Positions 10,769 to 20,933 are shown, counted from the first letter of the stretch. The stretch is DNA of 64,000 nt from Gari tellinella (GCA_922989275.2 OV277869.1:3711190-3775189); one strand, 5' to 3'. The notes: generated by a model from the sequence alone, not told the origin. Program-made: numbers and translations.

Positions 10769-10974
10769 CCCTTAGCCTGCCACTCACGACTATAGCTCCA
10801 TATGCAAACAGCTTGGATCCGGATGAGACGCCGAGTAACTCGGCGTCTCATCCGGATCCAAGCTGTTTGACACTCGGACAACATTTTCAGCAATTTTGAG
10901 CAACTTTGAAGCACTTTGAAACTTGAAGCAGACGAGAAATATAGCAGACAACAATTTATTTGGCGGGCTAAGGG
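10769..10974. mobile_element. TTAA MITE, 206 bp, with 65-bp palindrome (U1)
   Basis: Terminal inverted repeat CCCTTAGCCTGCCA / TGGCGGGCTAAGGG, flanked by TTAA on both sides. The empty site in U4 is a single TTAA at 45700-45703. CCC termini with a TTAA duplication are typical of piggyBac-related elements. Palindrome at 10805-10869. No coding capacity. Confidence 0.92.
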
Positions 10975-11148
10975 TTAAGACACGTTACAGCGTAGCTATT
11001 CGCCTGATAGTTGTGACTGTACGAGAGAACTTGTATCCAGATCAGATATGATCGTTGAGATTTACTTAACATTTTACTTAACACTCAATTGCAGACGACA
11101 ATAGTCAGACAGAAGACTATTATGGCAGACGTAAATCCGATAACAGTA

Positions 11149-11508
11149 CAGTGCTCCCTCTCTACAGCGACACCCAAATGGGAGACAAAACATGTATGCG
11201 GTGTTCGGAGGAGGTCGTTATAGGGTGAGAATCGGCTTACATTTGCAAACAGCTTGAATTCAGTTCAGACGCCGCGTAACGCGACGTCTGATCTGAATTC
11301 AAGCTGTTTGTCACTCGTCATTAAGTTGTTATTGTAAAAATGTTCATTATGAAAATTTGAGGGAAAAAAGCATCTAGGACAATTTGAAGCAGACGATACT
11401 GTAGCAGTAAAAGAGTTAGATATAATTGTCTTGTTTAGGAAACTGCGATAAGGGTCATTGTAAGGAGGGAGTCGTTGTTGGGAGGGCTGTTGTTGGGAGG
11501 GAACACTG
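11149..11508. mobile_element. TA MITE, 360 bp, CAGTGCTCCC family, with palindrome (U1)
   Basis: Ends CAGTGCTCCCTCTCTACAG and GGGAGGGAACACTG, TA on both sides. Palindrome at 11246-11310. Copies: 21422-21763, 34466-34825, 45874-46233, 59421-59759. Confidence 0.88.
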
Positions 11509-11839
11509 TAATTGTTAGCCTGATATCGTGTCACATGCAGCGAGTAAAGATTACAAATTTAATGTCCTATTTTTAATGTCCTACTTTATAATAGTGAAAC
11601 GATACACACATCAATACGTATCTTGTATATGAAACATTCTGGATCTTGATCGAAACAGTTAACCAGCCTCTGACACAATGCAAAACGCGTTTATGAACGC
11701 TTTACCACATAGTCTGTTTAACCCATTTATTTGCAATGGATTCTGCCATGCTTATATATTTAATAAGTCCATTTTTGACGTAACGGATGTCTGGTCTAAA
11801 TTGCATTTTTGTTTTGATTCATATTGAAATTCCTATCAG

Positions 11840-11904
11840 CAAACAGTATGGACTCTGATCAGACGCCGCATAATGCGGCTTCTAATCAGAGTCTATACTG
11901 TTTG
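11840..11904. repeat. 65-bp palindrome in U2 start
   Basis: CAAACAGTATGGACTCTGAT on the left, ATCAGAGTCTATACTGTTTG on the right. In U1, U3, U4, U5 and U6 the same site (for example 640-690) has lost most of the left arm. Confidence 0.85.
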
Positions 11905-12104
11905 CTTATGTCCCTATTATAGCATGATAGTCACAAATGGGTTAATGTTTTGAATACAGATGAGAATATAGAACTTAATTTAACAATGATATGGCCGACG
12001 ATATGATACAGTAAGATAAAGTTCATTACTAACATACCATACAATTGCTGTCAATGAACCTTTTATCCCATAGTCTCTAGTCCTAAATACAGGTGACCAC
12101 TTAA

Positions 12105-12281
12105 CCCTCTCCCCATAGAAGCGACTTTTAGCGTATTTAATTTATTCCTCCGCTGAAGAAAATAGTTCCAGTTTATACTCTCATGAACAATTACCATTAC
12201 AAATATTTTATATAGCCTAGCAAAATTTTAGCTTAAGTGGTCACCTGTATTCAAAACTAGAACCTTATATGAGGTAAAGGG
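12105..12281. mobile_element. TTAA MITE, 177-bp deleted form, private to U2
   Basis: Starts CCCTCTCCCCATAG, ends GAGGTAAAGGG, flanked by TTAA. The empty site in other units reads GACCACTTAAAACAAAG. The central hairpin is missing. Confidence 0.85.
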
Positions 12282-12793
12282 TTAAAACAAAGTTGAAAGT
12301 TAAGCAGAATTTGCCTTTTAAAAGGCGCATTCTGCTTTACTTTCATACCGGTTTAAGCAACCCTCCGCTATGACGAAGAAACTTATTTACGTTGCATGTT
12401 CATGACTGTATCGATTTGAATAATTTTCTTCAGTGGAGGAATAAATAGAAGGCGTAAAAAGCGTACTTGTCGAGTAATTTGTTCATTAAAAATAGAGTGG
12501 TCCCTCCACAACAACACCCAATTGGAGACAAAGAATTTGTGTGTTGTTCGGAGGGAGTTGTTATATGAAGGAAAACTTATAGCCTTAGAATGCTGAGCAT
12601 GACTTTGATTACATTTGCAGACAATTCGACCCTTTATCAGACGCCTAACGCGGCGTCTGATCTGGATTCAAACTGTTTGTCACTCGTCTTTATGTTTCTT
12701 CTGTCAAAATGTCACATACGTAATTTTGGCAAAAAAGACAAACCACAGTTTTAAGCATGCGATACTACAACAGTGAATGTTTTAGATATAATT

Positions 12794-13327
12794 AGGCGTT
12801 TTCGACTGGCAAATTTTCGTTGAGCCACCAAGGGCGTGTTCGATTATCAGTCTGGAATTGACGGGATTGACGGAATCGAAATCGAATGGTCCGGAATTCA
12901 ATTCCAGAACTGTTCTATCAGTTCTGTTCAAGGAGGTGGTGTGAGCAGAATTGTGACGTATCATCATGGTTCCCGGCACAATTTGCCAACGCTTCGACAG
13001 CAAAGTTATACTAAGCAGGGAACCAGACTACCATATAAGCAAGGGTTCAATTCCGTTTTTATTTGATTAACTTATTCCATGGAATCGTTTCAAACAGTTC
13101 TGGAACTGATAATCAAACATGCCCATTTTGTTCGACTGGTAGTGTGACGTCATGGTCCGACAAGCTGTGGAGTACGAAAGATATCGGTTGTAAACCCTTG
13201 TTGAGTTCGATGAGCAACAGCCGCCAAACATAATCCATAAACAATTGTTTGATTGGTCAGATTTGTTTTCGTGATGTAATCTCAATTAATGGAATAGCTA
13301 ACATTTTGCCTGTCGAATACGCCAATG
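12794..13327. mobile_element. nested inverted-repeat elements in U2
   Basis: Outer ends GGCGTTTTCGACTGGCAA and TTGCCTGTCGAATACGCC are inverted copies. An inner pair (GGGCGTGTTCGATTATCAGT at 12832 and its inverse ending at 13124) encloses GGAATTCAATTCC-rich sequence. No clear target duplication. Superfamily not assigned. 13,330-13,632 holds degenerate unit sequence only. Confidence 0.6.
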
Positions 13328-13632
13328 GTCTTGTTTTGGGGAACAATGGCAAGTATTGTTCCTTGTTGTAAGTGTTATTTGAGTGTCTCATTATATCTTC
13401 ATCTAATTCTATCTTGTGACATCTCTTTTGAATCGTTTCAGTATTTTTCAATAACTCTTTTACTATACATATAAAATATAAAAAAAAATTGTTTTCTGCT
13501 TTTTTTTGCGCTCTTGCTTTCACATGATGAGCTAAAACGTTATAAGTTATGCCACTTTTGATCTTAACATACAAGAAATACATCATTTTCTGCACCGTTT
13601 CGCACATGTTATCAATGGTTGTTATCAATATA

Positions 13633-13824
13633 CAGTCGAGACTCGATACTTCGAACTCGCCTACATCGATTGTACCAGTATAAATAAGTTGAATTTCAAT
13701 AATGCGATCTCGATGAAGTCGAACATACCCGTATTTTAAAATTAAAACGTGACTGAGCCACGTTTTAACTTTGAAATATTGGTATTTTCGAACTAACGCA
13801 AGTTCGAAGTCTCGAGTTTCGACT
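13633..13824. mobile_element. pogo-like TA MITE in U2, independent insertion
   Basis: Ends CAGTCGAGACTCGATACTTC and CTCGAGTTTCGACTG. Inserted in a different module from the other copies; other units read GAATATACCTGATTTCAG here. Confidence 0.85.
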
Positions 13825-13851
13825 GAACCTGAATTTAGTCACAGTTTGCAA

Positions 13852-14181
13852 TTGGTTAGAAATAACCATTGAAAAGCACTAGAGCATGAGTATAATCTGG
13901 GCCTTTACCAGGTAAACTGAGATTGATATACCCCATGCAGCATTAGCTGCATGATTTTGCTCGCCTATCGAGAACAATGGGAGTGGTTCATCAATGGACT
14001 GAGGAAAAGTCTTTGAAGACTTTTCATCAGTCCTTTGATGAACTCCCCCCCCCCATTGTCTGGATAGTGTGAGAATTTGACTGTCAAAGCATGCATCACA
14101 AGCTATACCAATCTGAGTTTACCTGGTGAGGCCCAGATTATATTCATGCTCTAGTGATTTTCAATGGTTATTTCTAACCAA
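13852..14181. repeat. 330-bp foldback element
   Basis: Outer arms TTGGTTAGAAATAACCATTG and inverse. Inverted matches continue inward (ACTAGAGCATGA, ATAATCTGGGCC, CCAGGTAAACT), and an inner hairpin around AAAGTCTTTGAAGACTTTT sits in the middle. Confidence 0.8.
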
Positions 14182-14341
14182 GCTATCAAATATAAATGTC
14201 GGGTCTCACATGATAAGCTCCAATGGTTCTTTGCTACCTACATGTCCACAACACCCATGCTTTTTTCAAGGAAATTGTCTGACAAGGCGTTATGATCGAA
14301 ATGTCGTCAGGAGATGTTTTTAAGATACGACTTTTAAACAG

Positions 14342-14420
14342 AAGGTTAACCCTTTCACTCTCGATGACGTCATAAAGTTCGTTTGCACACAGTTTGGGTC
14401 CTGATCAGTGAAATGGATCT
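14342..14420. repeat. truncated TTAA-type MITE with broken palindrome
   Basis: TTAACCCTTTCACTCTCGATG followed by CACACAGTTTGGGTCCTGAT, after which unrelated sequence begins. Confidence 0.6.
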
Positions 14421-14806
14421 TAGCGGGGGAAAAAGATTGTACATTTTGCAAACCACAAATAATTAGGCCATGAAGATGTCATATAGACTAGTCGGAGTTT
14501 GGGGAAATCAAACTTCTGGAGGCATTTTGGGGGAAAAGTTGACAGGCCACATTTTTATCATAATTAAGGTGTGCTGAATCCATTTAGGGTGCCTGTCACC
14601 CTCTCCGATTCCTTGAAAACCCAAAATTGGTAAAAACCAAAATGGCCGCCAAAACGCTATTTTTCGCTATTATATCCGGTCTTTTTGGGATCAAATATAC
14701 CCAATACATCTGCTTATCCTAACCTATATCGTTTATCACAACAAATCTTTACAGGAATGTTCCTGGGTTGATTCTCCATCAAACAATTGATAACATGAAG
14801 ATGTCT

Positions 14807-14822
14807 GGTTGCCATGGCAACC
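14807..14822. promoter_or_regulatory. X-box-like palindrome
   Basis: GGTTGCCATGGCAACC, a perfect 16-bp palindrome matching the binding site of RFX transcription factors. Weaker or shorter partners at 15196-15211 and 15363-15376. Whether it is used is unknown. Confidence 0.45.
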
Positions 14823-15362
14823 ATAGTAAAAAAGTAACCATAGTAAAAAATAGAGAAATCTTAAAAAAAAAAAAAATCTTATAAAATAAATCACATGGCC
14901 CAAAGCTTAGATACTTTATTGATACTGGCAAACCACATTTTAACCATAATTAAAGTGATGTGAATCCAGTTGTTGTCTGTCCCCCTTTCCAATGAAGTTG
15001 AAGGCCAAACATTGATAAACAAAACAACAACACAAATAGCCACCCAAACGCTAAATTTTCGTTATTCTATGCAGTCTTTCTTAGCTTAAATACACTTAAT
15101 ACATTTTCCTCTCAACCACATGGCTGATAAGAACTAACTGTACAAGACTATGTTTTGGGTCAATCTCTTAAAAAAATCATTCCATGCAGACTTTCTGTTG
15201 TCATGGCAACAAAAGGGAAAAGTCAGGTTTTTCGTTATTATATCCAGTTATTCTTGGATTAAAATTAATACTCCTAATACATCTGTTTTTCCTTAACCTC
15301 ATGGTTTATTAAAGCAAAACGTTACAAGAATGTTCATGGGGTGTATCTCCTTTAAAAAAATA

Positions 15363-15376
15363 GTTGCCATGGCAAC
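15363..15376. promoter_or_regulatory. X-box-like palindrome
   Basis: GTTGCCATGGCAAC, at the matching place in the third repeat copy. Confidence 0.4.
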
Positions 15377-15415
15377 CAAGGTAATGAAAAAGAGAAACCT
15401 AAAAAACCAAGAATT

Positions 15416-16246
15416 ACTCTTCTTGTAACCCCCCTCCACCCCTCTCCACACATACACACAAGTCCCAAAGCTTAGAAAATTGATGGATACTTACTATTAC
15501 CTAGTAGACCTCTATTAAGTTTATACCTGAATCTAAATTTATGGGGTGTAACAACACATTCAAAACGGTATTTCAATATGTTACAAAATTTAGCACATGG
15601 CTTGGAGCTCTCGGCCAATCAGATGCCTCATAAACCTGTGAATATATCGTTGAATTGAACTAAACCATGAAATAACTAATACACTGTTCACTTATTCCAT
15701 GCTTTCGTCATCTCAAGGCAATTTGACGTCACAACCCTAGCAATCCTCCAAGCGAGCCACAGCGAACACCTTTTGCCTGCTCTGTAGGATTAACGATAAA
15801 AAATCGGAATAAACACCAGATCAAGGATTTAAACTAAACCAATACGGTAATTCCACAGTATCAATAATTGATCTAGATCTACCCCATCCCTCTGGACCTA
15901 GATATATGCATTGTTTCCGCTGTAAATGTAAACACCGGGATATGCATGTCTAGATTGTCTTTACCAAACAGCTGAGATCAGAGAGGAATTGCAAAAGCTT
16001 GATGACGTCGTATTATGTACAGTGAGACCTAAACTTTAAAGGCAATTAATAATGAAGTGTGCTTACATATAGAGCTTCAATAAGCGTTATTTATGTTGGT
16101 GTTAAAGCATGCTTAATGTCTCAAACTACACATTGAAATAACCTTTCAATTTAAGTAAAATATTACAAATAAAATGACTTTCGTCTAAATCAAAAAGCAG
16201 AAACGAGGAGTCTTCTTGTTTCCCTCGAGCCCAAGCCGGTGCTAAA
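15416..16246. other. unassigned non-coding stretch
   Basis: AT-rich, no open frame of note, no clear inverted or direct repeat and no match to other parts of the window. Confidence 0.5.
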
Positions 16247-16348
16247 TAGGTTAGAGCATGGTTGCGCGCGAATAAACGACATAGTTCTCGGGGGCTACGC
16301 CCCCCTCGAACTATATCGTTTATTCACGCGCAACCATGCTCTAACCTA
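16247..16348. repeat. 102-bp hairpin element
   Basis: Arms of about 45 bases (TAGGTTAGAGCATGGTTGCG and inverse) enclose GGGGGCTACGCCCCC. Only three or four arm mismatches. One copy in the window. Confidence 0.85.
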
Positions 16349-16721
16349 TACTAATAAAATGGCCCCGAACCAGGGTCAACAATTTTGCATAGACTTATCC
16401 TTTATAGGAAAAGAAATATTTCAAAAACCACAAAGCATAAGCTTGTATATTAGCATAACACAGTAGACTTTTATCTTGTTTGTTTAAATCATCACCTAGG
16501 CTGATGGTTGGCCCCTTCCATCACAAACCGTTCAGTGTTTATAAAAAACGTGTATAGTACGGCCTAGAAGACATCTATCAATCTTTTTAAAAAAACATAA
16601 CTCCATGATAAATATTAACATTGCCCTATCGTTCTTGTAAGTTACTTTTGTCCATGTAAGAATCTCGTGTCAAAAACCACTAGGCCCAAAGCTTTGATAT
16701 CTAGTGTAAATCATCACCAAG
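16349..16721. other. unassigned non-coding stretch
   Basis: No gene or repeat recognised. Confidence 0.4.
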
Positions 16722-16723
16722 TA

Positions 16724-16892
16724 CAGTGCTCCCTCTCTACAACTACCGGTACCCTCATTACAATTATACCCTCTTTACAACAATGCTTGCTACAGTTGCA
16801 TAAACAACATTAATTTATTTCAATATACCCCCTTTAAACAACAAACACATTTTTTGACTCACGATGGATGTTGTTGTAGAGAGGGAGCACTG
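16724..16892. mobile_element. TA MITE, 169 bp, CAGTGCTCCC termini, no palindrome
   Basis: Ends CAGTGCTCCCTCTCTACAAC and inverse, TA on both sides (16722-16723, 16893-16894). Short AT-rich interior. It shows the same termini can exist without the 65-bp hairpin. Confidence 0.92.
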
Positions 16893-17165
16893 TAAAATTC
16901 TACAAAGTTTGTAAAAAGTTTGCCATATGGTCAAACATTACAAATGAAAAAGTTGTTTTAATACATTGTCAAAAACATAAGGTGACACATACTAGATTTG
17001 TTTTGTAAAGAGTAACGAAGTAGACCTCTATCAGGGTTGTTAAGATCATAGCCCTGGTCCAAAATCGTACCCTCCCAGCGGCTCTTATGTCAAATTCTAA
17101 TGACACAGCTGAACTATATAGAGTCAGTATGGTCCTCTTGTTCAAACATTTTGATCACACAAATA

Positions 17166-18091
17166 ATGCTTGATGGATATTTGAATAACATGCACCAGCT
17201 TCAAAGAGATGTGTTTCATGAATTTCTGAAATGGAAACTTGTAGCAATTAGATCAAAATGTTGATTTAATCAAGTTGATCTGGACAAAAGCAATGGTTTT
17301 CTGAACAGAAAGAAGAATGGTGAGAAGGAATTATTTGTATCACAAAGATTACAACTGCCTTAAGAAAATGAGCTATATCGTATGATATTAGATCCACATA
17401 GCAAATTACAAGAGAAGTGTGCCGCTTGAATTTTGACAAACAAATCAATACGTAATGTTATGATAATGAGCCCCATTCGGCTCTTAAAACATATTCACAA
17501 GAACTGGGACCACTGCATACTTCTTGTATGATCAGAAGAGAGTTATTTTTCAAGCTGCAGTTAAGTTTCTGAAATCATATCCAATATTATCTCGATGTAG
17601 GTGAAATGTGGAACTAGCACTTCTGGTCTGCCCGATATCAGTTTATAATGTGACGGATTACTAATCCGGGATTAGGGTATCATGGCATGTATCTATGGAC
17701 TGATATCATGGTTTTGCTGCACTATACATGTACCTGTCTCAAGAAGATACTATCTCTTTATAGCTGAAAAACTGTTGGTGAGATGATAATCCCAATTCAC
17801 TCATCCAATACTTGTTGATTCTTCAGAAAGCAGACACAAGATATCGAAGACGAACTGGTGTCAGAACTTACGTCGTATATGATTCAATATGCTTGCCATT
17901 GAAGAGTATGCGGATAGCCAATCTTTGTAACAAAGGACTTAGCCATAAATGACAATGAATTCCTAAATGCAAAGGACAAAGGTAACGCAACGCATTTGTT
18001 GAAGAAAGCATTTTGCCATGTAAGGACCGGAATGTCAGATTCCAATACCCTTGTAGAAGAACAAACCACTGATATTTCCATCACTATTTGA
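17166..18091 (+). pseudogene. decayed reading frame of unknown family
   Basis: One plus-strand frame reads as protein-like sequence interrupted by scattered stops from about 17,181 to 17,560 (pieces MHQLQRDVFHEFLKWKL, VDLDKSNGFLNRKKNGEKE, LLKHIHKNWDHCILL). After frame changes it resumes at about 17,930-18,091 (FVTKDLAINDNEFLNAKD, LLKKAFCHVRTGMSDSN) up to a TGA. The composition is coding-like, unlike the AT-rich flanks. I do not recognise the family; an old transposon protein is likely from the context. Confidence 0.45.
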
Positions 18092-18762
18092 TACAGAAAG
18101 GATTATGTTCTAGAGACAGCAAACATACCGTCTCAAATGCTGACCGGTCTATCATACAGTGGACTTGGATGAACCATAAGCAATTGTAGAGAGGGAACAC
18201 TGTATTTATAAAACCGCCTAAAGCAAGATCAGCCAGTTCCATAAGGATATCAATGCCTTTTTTCTTATTGAATTTTGCTTACAATATGCTGCACGTTTTC
18301 CTGGGGAAAGTGTCCTATACATGTATTATTGACTCTTTTTAAGACAGGTGGCGACTTAAAGCAATCTGATGTTAAACAAAAAGGATTAGGGTTCTCTGCT
18401 ACTTCAACATTGTTTTACGTTGCCATCTTCCTTAAACAAAAAATAATTCAAACAATTCAGTGGTCGTTATAGGGAGCTTTTACTGCATTCTCTGTCTACA
18501 CATGTTAAAAAGGATAAGGAAATTAAGTCAGGCTAAATTGATACTGAATATCAGATTGTCTTTGTAAAAATAATTCATCCTACAATCGTCGTAACATTCA
18601 TCTTTAGCAACATGACTAAATCTATCAAGCACTGTAGTTTAGTTTGTTATAGCCTCCACAAGTAGGTTGGATCTGTATAAAACGTTCTACACTGGATCCA
18701 AATTTTATTTTGAATCATATTTCAAATGACGTCAATGGTGCAGTAGAAAGGTTTAATTTATC
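18092..18762. other. decayed MITE and unit sequence
   Basis: Holds a MITE right end (GAGAGGGAACACTG near 18,205), a degraded CAGTAAAACC-type hairpin (about 18,340-18,485) and degenerate unit sequence matching 5,220-5,460. Confidence 0.5.
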
Positions 18763-19010
18763 ACCTCATAGCCTGTTTCTAGTTTTAAAGACAGGTGACC
18801 TTCAGCAGATTGAAAGTAAAGCAGAATGCGCCTGAATGCTTATTCTGCTTTATTTTCTGTCTCCTTTTAGCTACCATCTGCTATATATAGGACATATCTT
18901 TATAGTGCATATTGATGACAGCATAAGAGGCTGCACTATTTTCTTCAGTGGATGAATAAATAACAGGCATATAAATGTGTTTTTCTATGGGGTAATTTGG
19001 TAAGAGTGCT
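18763..19010. mobile_element. old TTAA-type MITE with decayed hairpin
   Basis: Resembles the 244-bp family: TCACCTCATAGCCTG at the left, TCTATGGGGTAATTTGG at the right, and a decayed hairpin (AAAGTAAAGCAGAATGCGCC and inverted partner). Flanks no longer clear. Confidence 0.5.
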
Positions 19011-19320
19011 CTTACAAGATAACAATGGATAGATACAAACTTTGAGGACCAGCAATATAATTATAATACACAACAAATGCTCGAATGCAATTTTATTTGA
19101 AGTAAAGAATAACATACACAAATACATTTAATAGTCTTATGATTTCTTTATCACACTTTGATAAGCTGGAGCGTGTTTCATAACAAAACTTTACCCATTG
19201 AACCATTGTGATAAGTTCAGGCGTCATTTAGAAACAGTGTTCAGTTGTACTTTTTCAGCCAAGACAAGGAACTCGTAGTACTTAGCGGTGGGCAAAGAAA
19301 GACCTACGTAGCCGGTCTTT

Positions 19321-19395
19321 TGGTTGACAATTCAAACTATCGTCTACTTCCTCTAACTCCGTACTGCTGGACTCTACGTCTCTCGAGGTAGCCAT
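19321..19395 (-). pseudogene. 5' relic of a TRIM-like gene (first ~25 codons)
   Basis: Reads MATSRDVESSSTELEEV and on to the first B-box cysteine, then stops matching at unrelated sequence. It is closest to gene 4 (ELEEVDD) but has R instead of M at residue 5. The DNA upstream of it (19,400-22,000) is the same kind of upstream flank that lies 5' of genes 1 to 3, so this marks a gene-less copy of the unit. Confidence 0.85.
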
Positions 19396-19585
19396 CGTTA
19401 AATTGTCTCTGACTGCATTATTTACAACTGAACAACGCTTTCATAAATTACAAGCTACATGTATATATGTTTAACTGAGTATATCACGAGAGATTCATGT
19501 GATTGTGTGGTATCAAAGTCTAAAGTTTAACCAATCTTAAACGACTAATAAACACACGCACACCAAGCTACGTTTTCGTGTAATA

Positions 19586-19761
19586 TAGTCGAAACTTGAT
19601 ACTTCAAACTCGTTTAAATCGATGATTTCGATAATTTGATCTCGCGTAAATCAAACATACCCGTGTTTCAAAGCTATAACGTGGCTAAGTCACGTTTTAA
19701 CTTTGACATATACATGTAGGTATATTCGAACTAACGCAAATTCGATATCGAGTTTAGACTG
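19586..19761. mobile_element. pogo-like TA MITE by the U2 gene relic
   Basis: Same site as 9055-9238; first base changed (TAGTCG), end TTTAGACTG. Confidence 0.8.
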
Positions 19762-19999
19762 TATTTCTCGTCCATGTCCAGTATGGTATACACTATACAG
19801 TCCATTTTGTGTAAATCGACAACTCGTTAAAATAGCATACATATTACTAAGAACGAATTCCTATTTAATGTAGAATAGAAGTACATATAATGCAGAAAGC
19901 TCGTAACGGACCTTTCAGCATTAATTATTTGTGCATACTATAAACATCACTCTGTTCTAAAACCTACATGTGTGTCTTCTTTGGTATGATTGTATACTA

Positions 20000-20387
20000 C
20001 AGTGTTACCTCCGTACAAGAACCCTCCCAACAACGATTCCCTCTTTACAACAATACTTGCCACTGTTCCCCAAAACAAGACATTTATATTACATGTATAA
20101 TCAACGCTTTCACTTTTTAAATATCGTCTGCTTAAAATTACCAGCTGCTGTTTTTTCTAAAAGTTACTTATTTGACATGTTGACAGAAGAAAAAAAGACG
20201 GGTGACAGTTTGAATCCAGGTCAGACGCCGCTGTATACGCGGCGTCTGATCTGGATTCAAGCTGTTTGCAAATATATGAACTCAGCACTATTAAACTATT
20301 CATTACCCCTCCATTTAACAACTCCATACGAACACCACCCACAATATTTGTCTGTTGTTTGGGTGTTGCTGTAGAGAGGGGGCACTG
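20000..20387. mobile_element. TA MITE, CAGTGTTACCTCC family (U2)
   Basis: Ends CAGTGTTACCTCC and GAGGGGGCACTG. Palindrome at about 20,204-20,268 with centre GCTGTATACGC. Confidence 0.8.
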
Positions 20388-20577
20388 TAGTGAGATAACG
20401 TAAACTAATGTTCATATTTTTTCACCTAACACTGTTGACCTAGATCTGCATCGTTTCACGTGATCAATATACACATTTGCAAGAGCGGATCTGGGGTTTC
20501 ACTTATGACCGAATGCCTGTGATAAATACGGGTTGTTGGTCATTATTTATTTATTTATTTATTCCAGTATAATTTTT

Positions 20578-20675
20578 CGATATGTAAAAATAGTCAACAA
20601 ACAACACGTAATTTCAACTTATTTCACCTATATAAAAAATCGACGTTTCGGCTTTAGCCTTCATCAGTATAAAAT
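20578..20675 (-). mobile_element. 98-bp retroposon-like insert with hammerhead-like core (U2)
   Basis: Flanked by AGTATAATTTTT on both sides (20566-20577, 20676-20687). Gene-bearing units have a single similar site (AGTATATTTTTT near 10,029). The minus strand holds a hammerhead-ribozyme-like core, so this is probably a non-autonomous retroelement of the Penelope or retrozyme kind. Both assignments are inferences. Confidence 0.7.
20641..20667 (-). ncRNA. hammerhead-ribozyme-like core
   Basis: Minus strand reads CTGATGA, A, GGC-TAAA-GCC (helix II), then GAAAC and GTC. These are the catalytic-core boxes of hammerhead ribozymes in the right order. AT-rich flanks may form helix I (CTAT on one side, ATAG on the other). 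The extra A before helix II makes activity uncertain. Confidence 0.55.
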
Positions 20676-20820
20676 AGTATAATTTTTTAGCAGCCAGCTT
20701 CCAGACGGGGATTTTTATTGCTCTGATATGACCAATCGAACGCTTGAGAGCAATCTTAGACTCAACGCAAACGTTTTATAACCTTGGGGCCTGCTCAATT
20801 GAGAATGAATGTAAATTATA

Positions 20821-20853
20821 TAACGCGGCGTCTTATCAGGATCCAAACTGTTT
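20821..20853. repeat. half palindrome (right arm only), U2
   Basis: Only AACGCGGCGTCTTATCAGG through CTGTTTG remains. Same at about 58,833-58,864; other right-arm remnants at 38,286-38,316 and 49,723-49,753. Confidence 0.8.
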
Positions 20854-20933
20854 GATATGCCTCATTTTTAACCTTTTTTTAAACGAAATTGCAGACAACA
20901 ATATTGAAGCACACGACAATGAAACGGTGAAGG

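Larger units (their letters stand above)
1..11530. repeat. tandem unit U1 (contains gene 1)
   Basis: First copy of the repeating unit. Order: start block with MITE arm, decayed palindromes and short spacer modules (283-2573), palindrome MITE, spacer, hAT-like MITE, nested TTAA MITE, palindrome MITE, two CAGTAAAACC MITEs, gene 1, pogo-like MITE, CAGTGTTACC-type MITE, chain of TTAA MITEs, CAGTGCTCCC MITE. The stretch 1,037-3,400 aligns with 60,988-63,350 at offset 59,951 and with 46,968-48,700 at offset 45,931 without net indels. No other gene seen. Confidence 0.9.
14541..15415. repeat. diverged tandem repeat (about 2.5 copies, period about 390 bp)
   Basis: Three copies share in order ACCATAATTAA, AACGCTATTTTTCGCTATTA, a TACATCTG word and a GCCATGGCAAC palindrome (14807, 15196, 15363). 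The third lacks the first half. Not found elsewhere in the window. Confidence 0.7.

Noticed and set aside
10672..10899. Many short frames with the peptide NSLDPDQTP or similar
   Set aside because: They are translations of the 65-bp palindrome in different MITEs and read through on both strands; no shared gene structure.
10290..11310. CRISPR-like array of palindromes
   Set aside because: Spacing is irregular, each palindrome sits in its own transposon with target duplications, and the DNA is eukaryotic.
13257..13628. 123-codon minus-strand frame
   Set aside because: Covers degenerate unit sequence and part of a transposon end; low-complexity Lys/Ile-rich translation with no homologue in the other units.
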